A DNA stretch of 47,472 nt from 2-01-FULL-44-17 sp036517175 (GCA_036517175.1 DATDXQ010000025.1:1-47472), one strand, 5' to 3'; shown: positions 8,863 to 17,279, numbered from the stretch's first letter. The notes: a model not told the origin generated them from the sequence alone. Program-made: numbers and translations.

Positions 8863-9741
8863 TTAGGTACTAATCTGGCCGAACTTGCCCTTATAGAAAT
8901 CACAAACCCCGGCCAATATTGCTTTTGATATTTGACGCTTTTGCGGTGCAAAAACTATTTTTAGCAGCTGTTTAAATATAATAAAAATTGACCAAAACGG
9001 CAAGGATAATTTTATATACCATGGGCCATTTTTGGCGTTAAATAAATGAGCGTTTCGGTAGTGATAATGGAGTAGTTTTGCAGAACCCATTTTGCTTGTG
9101 GATGATGATACGGAATGGCTAACTATGGCACGGTTGGCTATCGCGAGTTTAAAGCCTTTTCTGACTGCTCTCGTGCAAAAATCCGCATCCTCAAAATACA
9201 AAAAATACCTTTCGTCCAGCATGCCTATTTTTTTTACCACCTCTTTTTTTATCAGCATGGCTGCGCCTGCAATGTAGTAATGTTTTGTTTTTTGCTCGTG
9301 TTTTAATTCCGGTTTTAACCACTCAATTTTGCCGCAATTAATTTTTCTATTTCCTTCATCGATGTTGGCCCCCACTATGCCTATTTTGGGATCAGATTCG
9401 GCCAGGGTTATCATGTCGGAAAGACTATTTTTTTCAATTGTTGTATCGGGATTCAATATAAACACGTAGTCAGTGTTTTGCTCTAATGCCTCGTGCATGC
9501 CTATATTGTTGCCACCGGCATAACCTGTATTGTGCGTTGTGTCCCGTATTTTAAATATTGCTTTTGATAAATTTTTTGACACGAAAGCCTGAAGATTATT
9601 TTTGTGATTGACTTCTATAGAATTGTCTATTATAATAACTTCAAAGTTGGCATAGTCCAGTTCTTTAACAGATTCAAGGCACCGAATTGTATCTTCGGAG
9701 TTGTTGTACTGGACTATTATTATTGAAACAAGAGGAGGCAT
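8863..9741 (-). CDS. GT2 glycosyltransferase, WbbL-like
   Basis: A 292-residue family-2 enzyme. It begins PLVSIIIVQYNNSEDTIRCL, has NTGYAGGNNIGMHEAL, FILNPDTTIE (metal-binding NPD) and LDERYFLYFEDADFCTRA, the typical rhamnosyltransferase set. A hydrophobic segment near the C-terminus (YIKLSLPFWSIFIIFKQLLK) may associate with the membrane. Its start codon touches the start of a plus-strand ORF at 9742, so the two are divergent with no spacer. It lies 17 bases upstream of the GT4 gene. Confidence 0.88.
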   Translation of the reverse strand: MPPLVSIIIVQYNNSEDTIRCLESVKELDYANFEVIIIDNSIEVNHKNNLQAFVSKNLSKAIFKIRDTTHNTGYAGGNNIGMHEALEQNTDYVFILNPDTTIEKNSLSDMITLAESDPKIGIVGANIDEGNRKINCGKIEWLKPELKHEQKTKHYYIAGAAMLIKKEVVKKIGMLDERYFLYFEDADFCTRAVRKGFKLAIANRAIVSHSVSSSTSKMGSAKLLHYHYRNAHLFNAKNGPWYIKLSLPFWSIFIIFKQLLKIVFAPQKRQISKAILAGVCDFYKGKFGQIST

Positions 9742-9966
9742 GTGGGTTTGTTGTTGTGGTTAGGTATCGGCTTTATAACAGTGCTTTTTTTAAATCACGT
9801 TTACCATGAAATTGACGGCAAGGGTCTCGGTTTAGCCGAAACTCTTCTGTGGACTATTCTTTGGCCATTTATTTGGTTTATATTTGTAACAATCATATTC
9901 TTGCATGGCTCATTGCCAGATATAGCAAGATTTAGACTTAGGTTAGAAGGCCTTCTAAAAAAGTAA
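9742..9966 (+). CDS. Small membrane protein, opposite strand within glycan cluster
   Basis: A 74-residue ORF with GTG at 9742; TTG at 9748 gives better spacing from the AGGAGG at 9733-9738. Two hydrophobic segments are seen (LLLWLGIGFITVLFLNHV and LLWTILWPFIWFIFVTIIFL), then a basic amphipathic tail. Not recognised. The apparent ribosome site lies inside the first codons of the divergent GT2 gene and may be accidental, so confidence is moderate. It overlaps the convergent GT4 gene end by 29 bases. Confidence 0.5.
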   Translation: MGLLLWLGIGFITVLFLNHVYHEIDGKGLGLAETLLWTILWPFIWFIFVTIIFLHGSLPDIARFRLRLEGLLKK

Positions 9967-11062
9967 TAATTTCCGACCTGAACCTTTCTTCAGAAAACCG
10001 CTTTGCGGTTTCTTTTATTTTTTCGGTATCGTATAACGACTTATTTATGTTTTCCTTCAGTCGCCTTACTCCATCAGCCAAAATCTCTTCTGTTGGATAT
10101 TCAAATAATTCACCATTTATTCCTGGCTGTATATATTCTAACGCTCCGCCATGGCCTAATGCCAGTACGGGTTTGCCGTAACCCATAGACTCAATCGGCG
10201 TAATACCAAAATCTTCCTCTTGCGGCATTATGAAGGCAAGCGAATTGGCATAGTGTTCGTAGACTACATTGTCTGGCTGATAACCCAGAAACTTTACGTT
10301 GGTGCCAGCCATTTTTTTGAGATTTTTATATTCAGGACCGTCCCCTATTATGACAAGCGGCCAGCCCAGTTTATTAAATGCCTTAACTGCTGTGTCGACA
10401 TTTTTGTGTTTGTACAGGCGACTGACTATAAGGAAGTATTTTGTATCTGATGTTTTGCTTTTAGTGTTTATATTTAAAATCGGCTGGCATACCGGAGGAT
10501 AGATCACAGTCGAGTTTCTATCATAATACTTTTTAATTCTTTGATGGACATTTTCTGAGATAGAAATAAAATCGTCTACTCTGGTTGATGCGTGGCGATC
10601 CCAAATTCTCAAAAAATGCTGCACCAGAGAAGTTGTCCATTTTGGGCTTTTGCCTGATTCTGTTTTATATTCGGCATGCCAGTCCCATAGCTGTCTTGTG
10701 GGACTATAACAATAACATATGTGTTTGGTTTTTGGTTTAAGTATCAATCCCTTCGAGAACGCAACGGATGAAGAAATAACCAGATCAAATTCTCCAAGAT
10801 CAAATGACTCAATTGCTGACGGCATGAGCGGGGTAAGTATTTTGTGTTTATTAAAAATAGAGTAAGGTTTTTGTAAAAAGCTTGGTCTGATTTCAGCACC
10901 CGGAATGAACTTATTTGTAAATTCTGGATTATGAAAAAGAGTATAAATCGGGGCTGATGGGAACACGTCATGCAGAGCCTTAAGTGTTTTTTCTGCTCCA
11001 CCCATACCTAAAAGCCAATCATGAATTAATGCAATTTTGGGGTTGTGATCAAATATTGACAA
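9938..11062 (-). CDS. GT4 glycosyltransferase, WbaZ-like
   Basis: A 374-residue GT-B glycosyltransferase. The N-terminus KIALIHDWLLGMGGAEKTL and HICYCYSPTRQLWDW are typical of the WbaZ-like mannosyltransferase branch. The donor domain has FLIVSRLYKHKNVDTAVKAF, VIIGDGPE and EEDFGITPIESMGYGKPVLA (E-x7-E). Soluble, probably membrane-peripheral. It follows mreB in the minus-strand direction, separated by a short plus-strand ORF. A mannosyl transfer role is inferred only from branch similarity. Confidence 0.9.
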   Translation of the reverse strand: MSIFDHNPKIALIHDWLLGMGGAEKTLKALHDVFPSAPIYTLFHNPEFTNKFIPGAEIRPSFLQKPYSIFNKHKILTPLMPSAIESFDLGEFDLVISSSVAFSKGLILKPKTKHICYCYSPTRQLWDWHAEYKTESGKSPKWTTSLVQHFLRIWDRHASTRVDDFISISENVHQRIKKYYDRNSTVIYPPVCQPILNINTKSKTSDTKYFLIVSRLYKHKNVDTAVKAFNKLGWPLVIIGDGPEYKNLKKMAGTNVKFLGYQPDNVVYEHYANSLAFIMPQEEDFGITPIESMGYGKPVLALGHGGALEYIQPGINGELFEYPTEEILADGVRRLKENINKSLYDTEKIKETAKRFSEERFRSEIITFLEGLLT

Positions 11063-11119
11063 TTGTTTAAATATTTGTTAGATTAGTAATAGTTGGTTTT
11101 TAAGAAATAGGAGTTATTT

Positions 11120-11461
11120 ATGGATAGTCTTACCCCTGTACTTAAGGTTGTTGCTTGGTTATTTTCCGGGATACTTACTTGGGCCTGGATCAGTTACTGT
11201 GTTTCTAAACAAAGACCAGAGAGACTGAATGTTGTTGAGCGTTGGCATGTGCTTGTAATATCTTTGGTGACCGGTCCGTTCACCATAATTATTGCATCTT
11301 TGGCCCTTATCTTAACCGGGCTTAAGCCCATGTTTGGCTTTAAATTTACCTCTTTGCCATTATATTCTTTTTATACACCTCCAAATTATCCAATACAATG
11401 CCTGTTCCCTTCGCGACACACAAAAGCGGATCATCAGCTATTCGTGCCGAAACACCAGTAA
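11120..11461 (+). CDS. Small membrane protein with tail antisense to mreB
   Basis: A 113-residue ORF starting ATG at 11120 with AGGAG about 7 bases upstream. Two membrane segments are seen (LKVVAWLFSGILTWAWISYC and WHVLVISLVTGPFTIIIASLALIL). The last 38 or so residues are encoded antisense to the mreB 3' end and look non-conserved, so the stop may have been lost by read-through into mreB. It is the fourth short plus-strand ORF in the glycan cluster. Not recognised. Confidence 0.6.
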   Translation: MDSLTPVLKVVAWLFSGILTWAWISYCVSKQRPERLNVVERWHVLVISLVTGPFTIIIASLALILTGLKPMFGFKFTSLPLYSFYTPPNYPIQCLFPSRHTKADHQLFVPKHQ

Positions 11462-12353
11462 TCCTGGTAATTAGGATGTCTATGTTTTTGAGTAGTGCTC
11501 CACCACCGGATATGACTATGCCCCGATCCATTATGTCCGAGCAGAGTTCGGGTGGAGTTTCTTGAAGGACGTTTTTAACAGTCTGGACTATTTCTCTCAG
11601 TTGTTCTTGCATTGATTCGGTTATCTCATTAGATGATAATTCTATGGTTTTAGGATAGCCGGTTGTCAGGTCTCTTCCGCGTATATTTATTTTTTCTTCG
11701 TTGGTTTGTTTGACAGCGTTTCCAATGGCTATCTTGATTAATTCAGCTGTGCGCTCTCCTATGGCAAGACCATGTTTTTTCTTAACATATTCTACTATGG
11801 CCTGATCTATCTTATTGCCACCGACACGAGCGGATGACCAGCTTACAATGCCCCCCAAACTAATTACAGCAACATCTGATGTGCCGCCACCGATGTTCAA
11901 TATCAAATTACCCATTGGACTGTTGATTGGAATTTTAGCGCCTATGGCGGCAAGCACGGGCTCTTTTACTAGATAGGCTGCCTTGGCTCCGGCGTTGATT
12001 GTCGCTTCAATTACTGCTCTGCGTTCAGTGGATGTCACACCAGCCGGAACTGATATCAGTATCTCAGGTTTGTAGATTCCAAAACGCCCCACAGCCTTAT
12101 TGATAAAATATTTCAACATGGCCTCAGTTATACGATAATCAGCTATTACCCCGTCCTTTAGAGGCCTAGATACTATTATACTGTCAGGTGCGCGTCCGAT
12201 CATATCTTTGGCAGCATTGCCTACAGCAATTATCTTGTTGTCTATTATGGATATGGCAACAACAGAGGGCTCGTTTATTACAAGTCCTTTGCCAGGAACA
12301 AAAACTAGTGTGTTGGTTGTCCCTAGATCTATGCCTATTTTCTTTACAAACAA
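11346..12353 (-). CDS. mreB: Rod-shape determining actin homologue MreB
   Basis: A 335-residue MreB, the usual length. The actin-fold nucleotide motifs are present: phosphate 1 in GIDLGTTNTLVFV, phosphate 2 in LNIGGGTSDVAVISLGG, and the adenosine motif in GIVISGGGALLKNID. It polymerises at the membrane to guide wall synthesis. The start is a TTG at 12353 giving MFVKKIGIDLGT, the family start; no ATG fits. mreC, mreD, rodA and penicillin-binding genes are not adjacent. Its place beside glycan genes fits envelope assembly. Confidence 0.93.
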   Translation of the reverse strand: MFVKKIGIDLGTTNTLVFVPGKGLVINEPSVVAISIIDNKIIAVGNAAKDMIGRAPDSIIVSRPLKDGVIADYRITEAMLKYFINKAVGRFGIYKPEILISVPAGVTSTERRAVIEATINAGAKAAYLVKEPVLAAIGAKIPINSPMGNLILNIGGGTSDVAVISLGGIVSWSSARVGGNKIDQAIVEYVKKKHGLAIGERTAELIKIAIGNAVKQTNEEKINIRGRDLTTGYPKTIELSSNEITESMQEQLREIVQTVKNVLQETPPELCSDIMDRGIVISGGGALLKNIDILITRITGVSARIADDPLLCVAKGTGIVLDNLEVYKKNIMAKR

Positions 12354-12458
12354 AGTTAATTAATTTCTTCAAGATGATCTTTTACAAGATTTATAAAATA
12401 TCATCATGAAGCCTAAGGTTAAACAAAAATAATAGAGTCTTTAAGCATTTTATCAAGG

Positions 12459-12487
12459 TTTACAATATGTTTAATTTGATATATAAT
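12459..12487 (+). promoter_or_regulatory. Sigma70-type promoter, leaderless
   Basis: TTTACA, 17 bases, then TATAAT (12482-12487). Only 8 bases separate the -10 box from the ATG at 12496, so transcription would begin at or next to the start codon of the PEGA-domain gene. Confidence 0.75.
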
Positions 12488-12495
12488 ACTATCCA

Positions 12496-13407
12496 ATGAC
12501 CAAGAAGACTAAGAGATATCTTTTTTTTGTGGCAGTATTCCTTTTTTTTGTAATCGGTTGCAGCGCCGTATTTTTTGCTTTGGGTTATCAATATGATTTT
12601 GTTCAGCGAAAAATTCTTAAAACTGGATCGATTGAGATAAAATCCAATGTTGATTTCGAGGTTTATATAAATGAAAAATTGGCCGGAAGCACTTCTTTTT
12701 TAAGTAATTCTTTTTCAAGGGGTCGGCTTTTGCCACGCACGTACAAGGTTCGTGTAGAGAAAGAAGGATATCAGTCTTGGGAGAAATTGATAAAGGTAGA
12801 GGCAGGTTTTTTATCAAGTTTCCCAAAAGTGTTTTTAGTTCCTGAAGTTTTTAATGAAGAATTAGTAGCTTCCAGTTCAATGACTAAAGTTTCCTTAAGG
12901 GAATTTGATCCAGAAAATGGAGTAGCCGTTATTGGGAGCACGGTAGGCAATAAACAAAAATTAGACTATATAAATCTAAAAACCGGCCAGAAGGAATCTG
13001 TAACCAGTATAGTCTCAGCTGATAAAAATAAACAGGTGGCCGTGCCTACTGGTTCAACTATGCCGAGGCTTGTAACTTCTCCTGATAAATCTAAAAATGC
13101 CATTTTCTATGATTATGAAATTTGGGCTGAGTGGTCGAAAGACTCTAATTTCCAGCCCTATCACGTAGTTGGAGATAAGAAATTTGTAATGCGCTCTAGT
13201 CAAAAAATAAGCGATATTCAATGGTACAAAGATTCTGAACACTTGCTCGTAAGTGTTGGCGGAATTTTGAAAATGGTAGAAATTGATAGCCGAGACGGGG
13301 TTAATATTTTTGAAATAACTGATCTTGACGGTCCTTTTTACTATGATAAGGAGCTTGGCTTCATTTTTAAGTTCGAGGGTAATAATTTGTTTAAACTCGC
13401 AATTTAA
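12496..13407 (+). CDS. PEGA-domain membrane-anchored protein
   Basis: A 303-residue protein with one N-terminal membrane segment (about residues 8-30), then a PEGA domain (about 44-112): GSIEIKSNVDFEVYINEKLAG, LPRTYKVRVEKEGYQSWEK, VFLVPE. PEGA domains are small beta modules on surface proteins that may bind carbohydrate. The rest has beta-propeller-like strands such as DKSKNAIFYDYEIW and DIQWYKDSEHLLVSVGG. Probably extracytoplasmic. It is transcribed alone, opposite to mreB and convergent with the ribosomal operon, with a leaderless promoter and a strong terminator. Confidence 0.82.
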   Translation: MTKKTKRYLFFVAVFLFFVIGCSAVFFALGYQYDFVQRKILKTGSIEIKSNVDFEVYINEKLAGSTSFLSNSFSRGRLLPRTYKVRVEKEGYQSWEKLIKVEAGFLSSFPKVFLVPEVFNEELVASSSMTKVSLREFDPENGVAVIGSTVGNKQKLDYINLKTGQKESVTSIVSADKNKQVAVPTGSTMPRLVTSPDKSKNAIFYDYEIWAEWSKDSNFQPYHVVGDKKFVMRSSQKISDIQWYKDSEHLLVSVGGILKMVEIDSRDGVNIFEITDLDGPFYYDKELGFIFKFEGNNLFKLAI

Positions 13408-13419
13408 AAAGTTGATGTG

Positions 13420-13474
13420 ACCCTCTGACAATAATAAAACCCGCCTATAGCGGGTTTTATTATTGTCAGAGGGT
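13420..13474. terminator. Bidirectional terminator between PEGA gene and rpsI
   Basis: A 25-bp perfect inverted repeat with a 5-base loop and A-rich/T-rich arms. It lies between two convergent genes and can stop both the PEGA transcript and the ribosomal operon ending at rpsI. Confidence 0.92.
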
Positions 13475-13480
13475 TCTCTC

Positions 13481-14041
13481 CTATCTTTTCGCCCATTGTG
13501 GTGCTTTTCTTGCCTTTTTGAGACCGTACTTGCGACGTTCTTTAGCTCGGGAGTCTCTTGTGAGGAATCCCGCTTTTCTGAGTTTTTTGGCAAAGTTAGC
13601 ATCAAACAATACAAGAGCTCTACTTAGCCCGACCTTTATGGCATCAGCCTGACCGTGTATGCCACCACCTGAGGAAACAACAGTAGCCTTGAATCGGTTT
13701 ATTGATTTAAGTTTCTTTAATGGAGACTCAACTATGTTTTGCAACGGGATTGTTTTAAAGTATTCGTAATAAGGTTTACCGTTGACTGTTATTATGGCCT
13801 TGTCTTCAGACACTTGTGCGTCTGTCGATTTTTTGGTTAAAACTCTAACCCTAGCAGTAGCCTCTTTGCGTCTGCCGACCGCCTCAAAGTACTTTTCTGG
13901 CCCCTGTGGTTTGAGCGGTAAAGCATTCATCGCATCTGTGTCTTCTGCGATTGTAACCGACTCTTCAACTAAAACAGGCTCTGCTTTGGCCACAACCTTT
14001 TTTTCTTTTGTTTTTTTAGTTGTTGATTTTGCTGGTACCAT
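13481..14041 (-). CDS. rpsI: 30S ribosomal protein S9, extended N-terminus
   Basis: uS9. The core begins near residue 50 at YFEAVGRRKEATARVRV and ends GLKKARKAPQWAKR, the tail that reaches the P-site tRNA. There are about 48 additional N-terminal residues, Lys-rich then acidic (TTKKTKEKK, VEESVTIAEDTDAM), making 186 residues against roughly 130 in most bacteria. It is the last gene of the infA-rpsI operon, 13 bases after rplQ. Confidence 0.94.
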   Translation of the reverse strand: MVPAKSTTKKTKEKKVVAKAEPVLVEESVTIAEDTDAMNALPLKPQGPEKYFEAVGRRKEATARVRVLTKKSTDAQVSEDKAIITVNGKPYYEYFKTIPLQNIVESPLKKLKSINRFKATVVSSGGGIHGQADAIKVGLSRALVLFDANFAKKLRKAGFLTRDSRAKERRKYGLKKARKAPQWAKR

Positions 14042-14054
14042 AATAATTTTTGTA

Positions 14055-14405
14055 CTAACTCACAAACTCTATTACTGCCATCTTAGAACCGTCACTTATG
14101 CGTGGGGGTAAATTGATTATTCTTGTATATCCACCGGGTCTTTGGCTAAATTTTTCGGTGGCTTCGCTGGTTAATTTTTTGGCATAAGTCTTGCCTACTT
14201 CTGATATCAATAATTTAGTTGAATGTAAAGTATTTATTCGGGCCTTGGTAACTAATTTCTCTATATACGGCCTAAGACTCTTGGCTTTTGCCTGAGTGGT
14301 CTTTATCTTGCCGCTTGTTATTAATGCTCGAGCTAAATCACGCATCAATTCCTTGCGTTGTTTTGTTTCTCTGCCAAATTTTCTATTTTTTTTGCCGTGA
14401 TTCAT
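14055..14405 (-). CDS. rplQ: 50S ribosomal protein L17
   Basis: bL17, 116 residues. It has the signature start MNHGKKNRKFGRETKQRKEL and GKIKTTQAKAKSLRPYIEKLVTKAR, ending GGYTRIINLPPRISDGSKMAVIEFV. It normally follows rpoA directly; here rplM lies between them. It abuts rplM with no gap. Confidence 0.95.
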   Translation of the reverse strand: MNHGKKNRKFGRETKQRKELMRDLARALITSGKIKTTQAKAKSLRPYIEKLVTKARINTLHSTKLLISEVGKTYAKKLTSEATEKFSQRPGGYTRIINLPPRISDGSKMAVIEFVS

Positions 14406-14744
14406 TTATTTAATTTCTAAATTTTTCATTATTTTGCTTCTTAGTCTGTTGGGGGCGAGCATCTTGTATACTGCTGAATTTAAAACCTTCTTGGGATTAG
14501 AAGCAATAACATCTTTGAGTTTTCTAGTTTTCATGCCTCCTGGGTAGCCAGAATAGTGGTAATATTTTTTTTGTTCAAGCTTTTTGCCTGTGTATTTAAT
14601 CTTATCTATATTGCTAACTATTACTTTGTCATCCGGGAGCTCATTGGGGCGATACTTAGGTGAAGTTTTGCCACGTAAAATCACAGCAATTCTGCTTGCA
14701 AGCCTTCCGAGTGATTGATTTGTTGCGTCAATTTGATGAAGCAT
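14406..14744 (-). CDS. rplM: 50S ribosomal protein L13, short form
   Basis: uL13, an early-assembly 50S protein. Core motifs LGRLASRIAVILRGK, SNIDKIKYTGKKLEQKKYYHYSGYPGG and the C-terminal AVYKMLAPNRLR are present. At 112 residues it is shorter than the roughly 140 usual; the N-terminal strand (normally reading like TWYVID) is reduced to LHQIDATNQS. It sits between rpoA and rplQ rather than next to rpsI, an altered order. Confidence 0.93.
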   Translation of the reverse strand: MLHQIDATNQSLGRLASRIAVILRGKTSPKYRPNELPDDKVIVSNIDKIKYTGKKLEQKKYYHYSGYPGGMKTRKLKDVIASNPKKVLNSAVYKMLAPNRLRSKIMKNLEIK

Positions 14745-14760
14745 GTTTTATGTTTATAGC

Positions 14761-15501
14761 CTATTCAGCTTTCTTTTTTTTGGCTTTTTTAATTTTGACA
14801 GTATCGCTTTCCGCTGGCGGTAATTCAATTTTAGTTATTATATTAAAATGATCTATTAAAATCTGTGCGGCTTTTGCTAGGGCTTCTTCAGGACTAACAC
14901 TGCCATCCGTTTCTACGTCAAGTAAGACCTTGTTGTAATCAGTTCTTTGCCCTACTCGGATATTCTCAACAGTAAAGTTGACGTTCCTCACTGGTGTGAA
15001 TATACCATCCACTGCTATTTCTCCAACACTGAGCTTTTCTTTTTTTATCTGATCAGCTGGAACATAACCGACTCCCTTTTCCACAGTGAGTTCCATTTCA
15101 AACTCACCCTTCTTGTCTGTTACGGTCGCTATGTGTGCATCTTTGTTGATGACTTCTGCATCTGCGCTCGCTTCTATATCGCCTGCTGTTACCTCTCCTT
15201 GGCCCTTGTGGTGAAGCTTGAGCATTACAGGCTCATCTTTAAAGACCCTAAACCTAACGCCTTTAATGTTCAACATAATCTGGATTACATCTTCCAAAAC
15301 CCCTGATGCTGCAGAAAATTCATGTTCTACACCCTTAATTCGTATCGATGTTATAGCCGCTCCGTCCAGAGATGATATCAATACTCTTCTAAGAGTGTTT
15401 CCTATCGTCATGCCATATCCAGGGTATAGTGGTTCGATCTCAAAAACTGCCTTGTTGCCGGTTTTGGAAATTATTTTGGGCTCTGTTGGTAGCTGGATCA
15501 T
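14761..15501 (-). CDS. rpoA: RNA polymerase alpha subunit lacking C-terminal domain
   Basis: The 246 residues cover only the N-terminal domain that dimerises and binds beta/beta'. Family motifs include FEIEPLYPGYGMTIGNTLRRVLISSLDGAAITSI, HEFSAASGVLEDVIQIMLNIK and KVLLDVETDGSVSPEEALAKAAQILIDHF. After a short Pro/Lys-rich tail the frame stops, so the helix-hairpin-helix C-terminal domain (about 70 residues, which binds UP elements and activators) is absent. Most bacterial alpha subunits are about 315-330 residues. Located between rpsD and rplM. Confidence 0.95.
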   Translation of the reverse strand: MIQLPTEPKIISKTGNKAVFEIEPLYPGYGMTIGNTLRRVLISSLDGAAITSIRIKGVEHEFSAASGVLEDVIQIMLNIKGVRFRVFKDEPVMLKLHHKGQGEVTAGDIEASADAEVINKDAHIATVTDKKGEFEMELTVEKGVGYVPADQIKKEKLSVGEIAVDGIFTPVRNVNFTVENIRVGQRTDYNKVLLDVETDGSVSPEEALAKAAQILIDHFNIITKIELPPAESDTVKIKKAKKKKAE

Positions 15502-15577
15502 ATTCTTATCGATTAGGACTTAGTTATTAGGACTTAGTTAATTCTAAGGTCTAACGCCGAAGTTCTAACTGTATATT

Positions 15578-16213
15578 TTAACGTGAATAATATTCAATTA
15601 AGGATTGCATGTCTTTGGCCTCAATCCCGCTGTCTTGCATTGTCGGTACTCCCCCCACTTTAATAAGTAAGCTATCTTTATCTACCGTAATCCATTTTGG
15701 GGATTCATATTTCTTAATCCACTGTTGAACATTATTTGAAAAATAGGTGGATTTCATGCTACTTTCTCTTACTTTTATTACATCTCCGGTGCTTACCTCA
15801 AAGGATGCGATATCAACTCTGCGTCCATTTACCATAATATGTCCGTGGTTTACGAGTTGTCTTGCTTGATCTCTTGATTGGGCCAATCCGCCTCTATAAA
15901 CAACATTGTCCAGTCGTTTTTCTAATTTTCTTGCTAACGCCTCACCGGTTTCTTTTCTTGATTTCATGGCATCTTGGACCATGTTCTCAAACTGCTTTTC
16001 CATTATTCTATAAGTATGTCTTATTCTCTGTTTTGACTGAAGTTGTTGGCCGAACTCAGAGGATCTCCTCCTGAAACTTTTGCCGTGAACACCTGGTGGA
16101 TACATGCGCTTAACTGTGGCTGATTTAGGAGAAAGTGAACGCTCGCCCTTTAAGAAGAGCTTTGCGCCAAGTCTTCGTTCTATTTTTTCTCTTGGTCCTG
16201 TATAACGTGCCAA
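15578..16213 (-). CDS. rpsD: 30S ribosomal protein S4
   Basis: uS4, 211 residues, normal length. The N-terminus MARYTGPREKIERRLGAKLFLKGER leads to the helical domain; the S4 RNA-binding fold has EKRLDNVVYRGGLAQSRDQARQLVNHGHIMVNGRRVDIASFEV. The zinc-binding cysteines of some S4 proteins are absent (a C-minus form). S4 starts 30S assembly and in other bacteria represses the alpha operon. It sits in the usual place upstream of rpoA. Confidence 0.95.
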   Translation of the reverse strand: MARYTGPREKIERRLGAKLFLKGERSLSPKSATVKRMYPPGVHGKSFRRRSSEFGQQLQSKQRIRHTYRIMEKQFENMVQDAMKSRKETGEALARKLEKRLDNVVYRGGLAQSRDQARQLVNHGHIMVNGRRVDIASFEVSTGDVIKVRESSMKSTYFSNNVQQWIKKYESPKWITVDKDSLLIKVGGVPTMQDSGIEAKDMQSLIEYYSR

Positions 16214-16292
16214 TTTACTAGTAAAACTATTAAACAGAAGTTAGAAACCAGATCTTTGTTTCTCTATTTTCTAGCCTCTGCTTAATGAATTT

Positions 16293-16733
16293 TTATATTC
16301 TTCGTGGTTTTTTAGGCCGGACTCCATTGTGAGCCATGGGCGTTGCGTCTATGATTGAAACAACATTTATACCGCTCGCAGCTATGCCTCTTATTGCCGC
16401 TTCTCTTCCTGGGCCTATTCCTCTAACACATATTTTTGCCTCCTGGAAACCAAACTTCTTGGCCTTTTCAATGGCATCTTTACCCACAATTGTAGCCGCA
16501 TATGGTGTGGACTTGCGTGCTCCCTTAAAGCCCATCATTCCAGAAGAAGAAAAAGCAAATACATTGCCGTTGGGGTCTGCTACTGATATCAGGGTGTTAT
16601 TATAAGATGAGGATATGTATACTGTACCTCTCAGGATCTGTTTCTTAATTGATTTTTTGGGTGCAACAACATCAGTCTTCTTTGGAGCTGTAACGTTGTC
16701 ACCTTCAGTTGTAGCTAATTTTTTTTGACCCAA
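16293..16733 (-). CDS. rpsK: 30S ribosomal protein S11, extended N-terminus
   Basis: uS11, 146 residues. The conserved body starts at KKQILRGTVYISSSYNNTLISVADPNGN and ends HNGVRPKKPRRI; GPGREAAIRGIAASGINVVSIIDATPMAHNG is diagnostic. About 25 extra N-terminal residues are Lys- and Thr-rich. S11 lines the platform near the mRNA exit. It follows rpsM, as is standard. Confidence 0.95.
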   Translation of the reverse strand: MGQKKLATTEGDNVTAPKKTDVVAPKKSIKKQILRGTVYISSSYNNTLISVADPNGNVFAFSSSGMMGFKGARKSTPYAATIVGKDAIEKAKKFGFQEAKICVRGIGPGREAAIRGIAASGINVVSIIDATPMAHNGVRPKKPRRI

Positions 16734-16804
16734 AATGTCTAGAACAATTACTAGTAACTAGAAACTCCACAATGGAATATCCAGAAACTAGATGTTGTCA
16801 TTTT

Positions 16805-17191
16805 CTATGTTTTCTGTGCCGACGGTTTTCTCCCTGAACCAGCTGTTCTTCTAATATTTCCCCTAAGAGTACGAGAATTGGTCTTGGTTCTACCGTGTAT
16901 GGGCAAACGTCTCATGTGCCTAACTCCACGCCATGAGCCTACCTCTTTTAGTCTTTTAATATTTTCTGAGACTTCTCTGCGAAGATCACCTTCTACTTTG
17001 TAGTTGTGATCTAGTACACCTTGGATTCTGTTTATTTCTTCAGCCGTAAGGTCCTTAGCAAGCTTGTCATTAGGTACGTTAGCTGACTTTAAAATTACCC
17101 TGCTATTTGTTGGCCCCACCCCATAAATGTATGGCAATGCAAATTCTATTTTTTTGTTTTCAGGAATATTAATTCCAGCTATTCTAGGCAT
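16805..17191 (-). CDS. rpsM: 30S ribosomal protein S13
   Basis: uS13, 128 residues. Motifs MPRIAGINIPENKKIEFALPYIYGVG, LRREVSENIKRLKEVGSWRGVRHMRRLPIHGRTKTNSRTLRG and a basic C-terminal tail. S13 contacts the 50S subunit and P-site tRNA. An 88-base spacer able to form hairpins separates it from rpmJ upstream. Confidence 0.95.
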   Translation of the reverse strand: MPRIAGINIPENKKIEFALPYIYGVGPTNSRVILKSANVPNDKLAKDLTAEEINRIQGVLDHNYKVEGDLRREVSENIKRLKEVGSWRGVRHMRRLPIHGRTKTNSRTLRGNIRRTAGSGRKPSAQKT

Positions 17192-17209
17192 AAATTGACC
17201 CGTGGCCGC

Positions 17210-17257
17210 TGGTTTACCTGTCGTGGCAGTTCGGTGCCAGCCAGCGCATATAAACCA
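17210..17257 (-). promoter_or_regulatory. Structured spacer upstream of rpsM
   Basis: In the rpmJ-rpsM gap, TGGTTTA (17251-17257, minus strand) can pair with TAAACCA (17210-17216). Inside it TGGCA/TGCCA form a second stem around a 6-base loop. The GC content is visibly higher than nearby spacers. It may be a ribosomal-protein autoregulatory leader, but only potential pairing supports this. Confidence 0.35.
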
Positions 17258-17279
17258 TCAGCCGCAATCTATATTAAAT

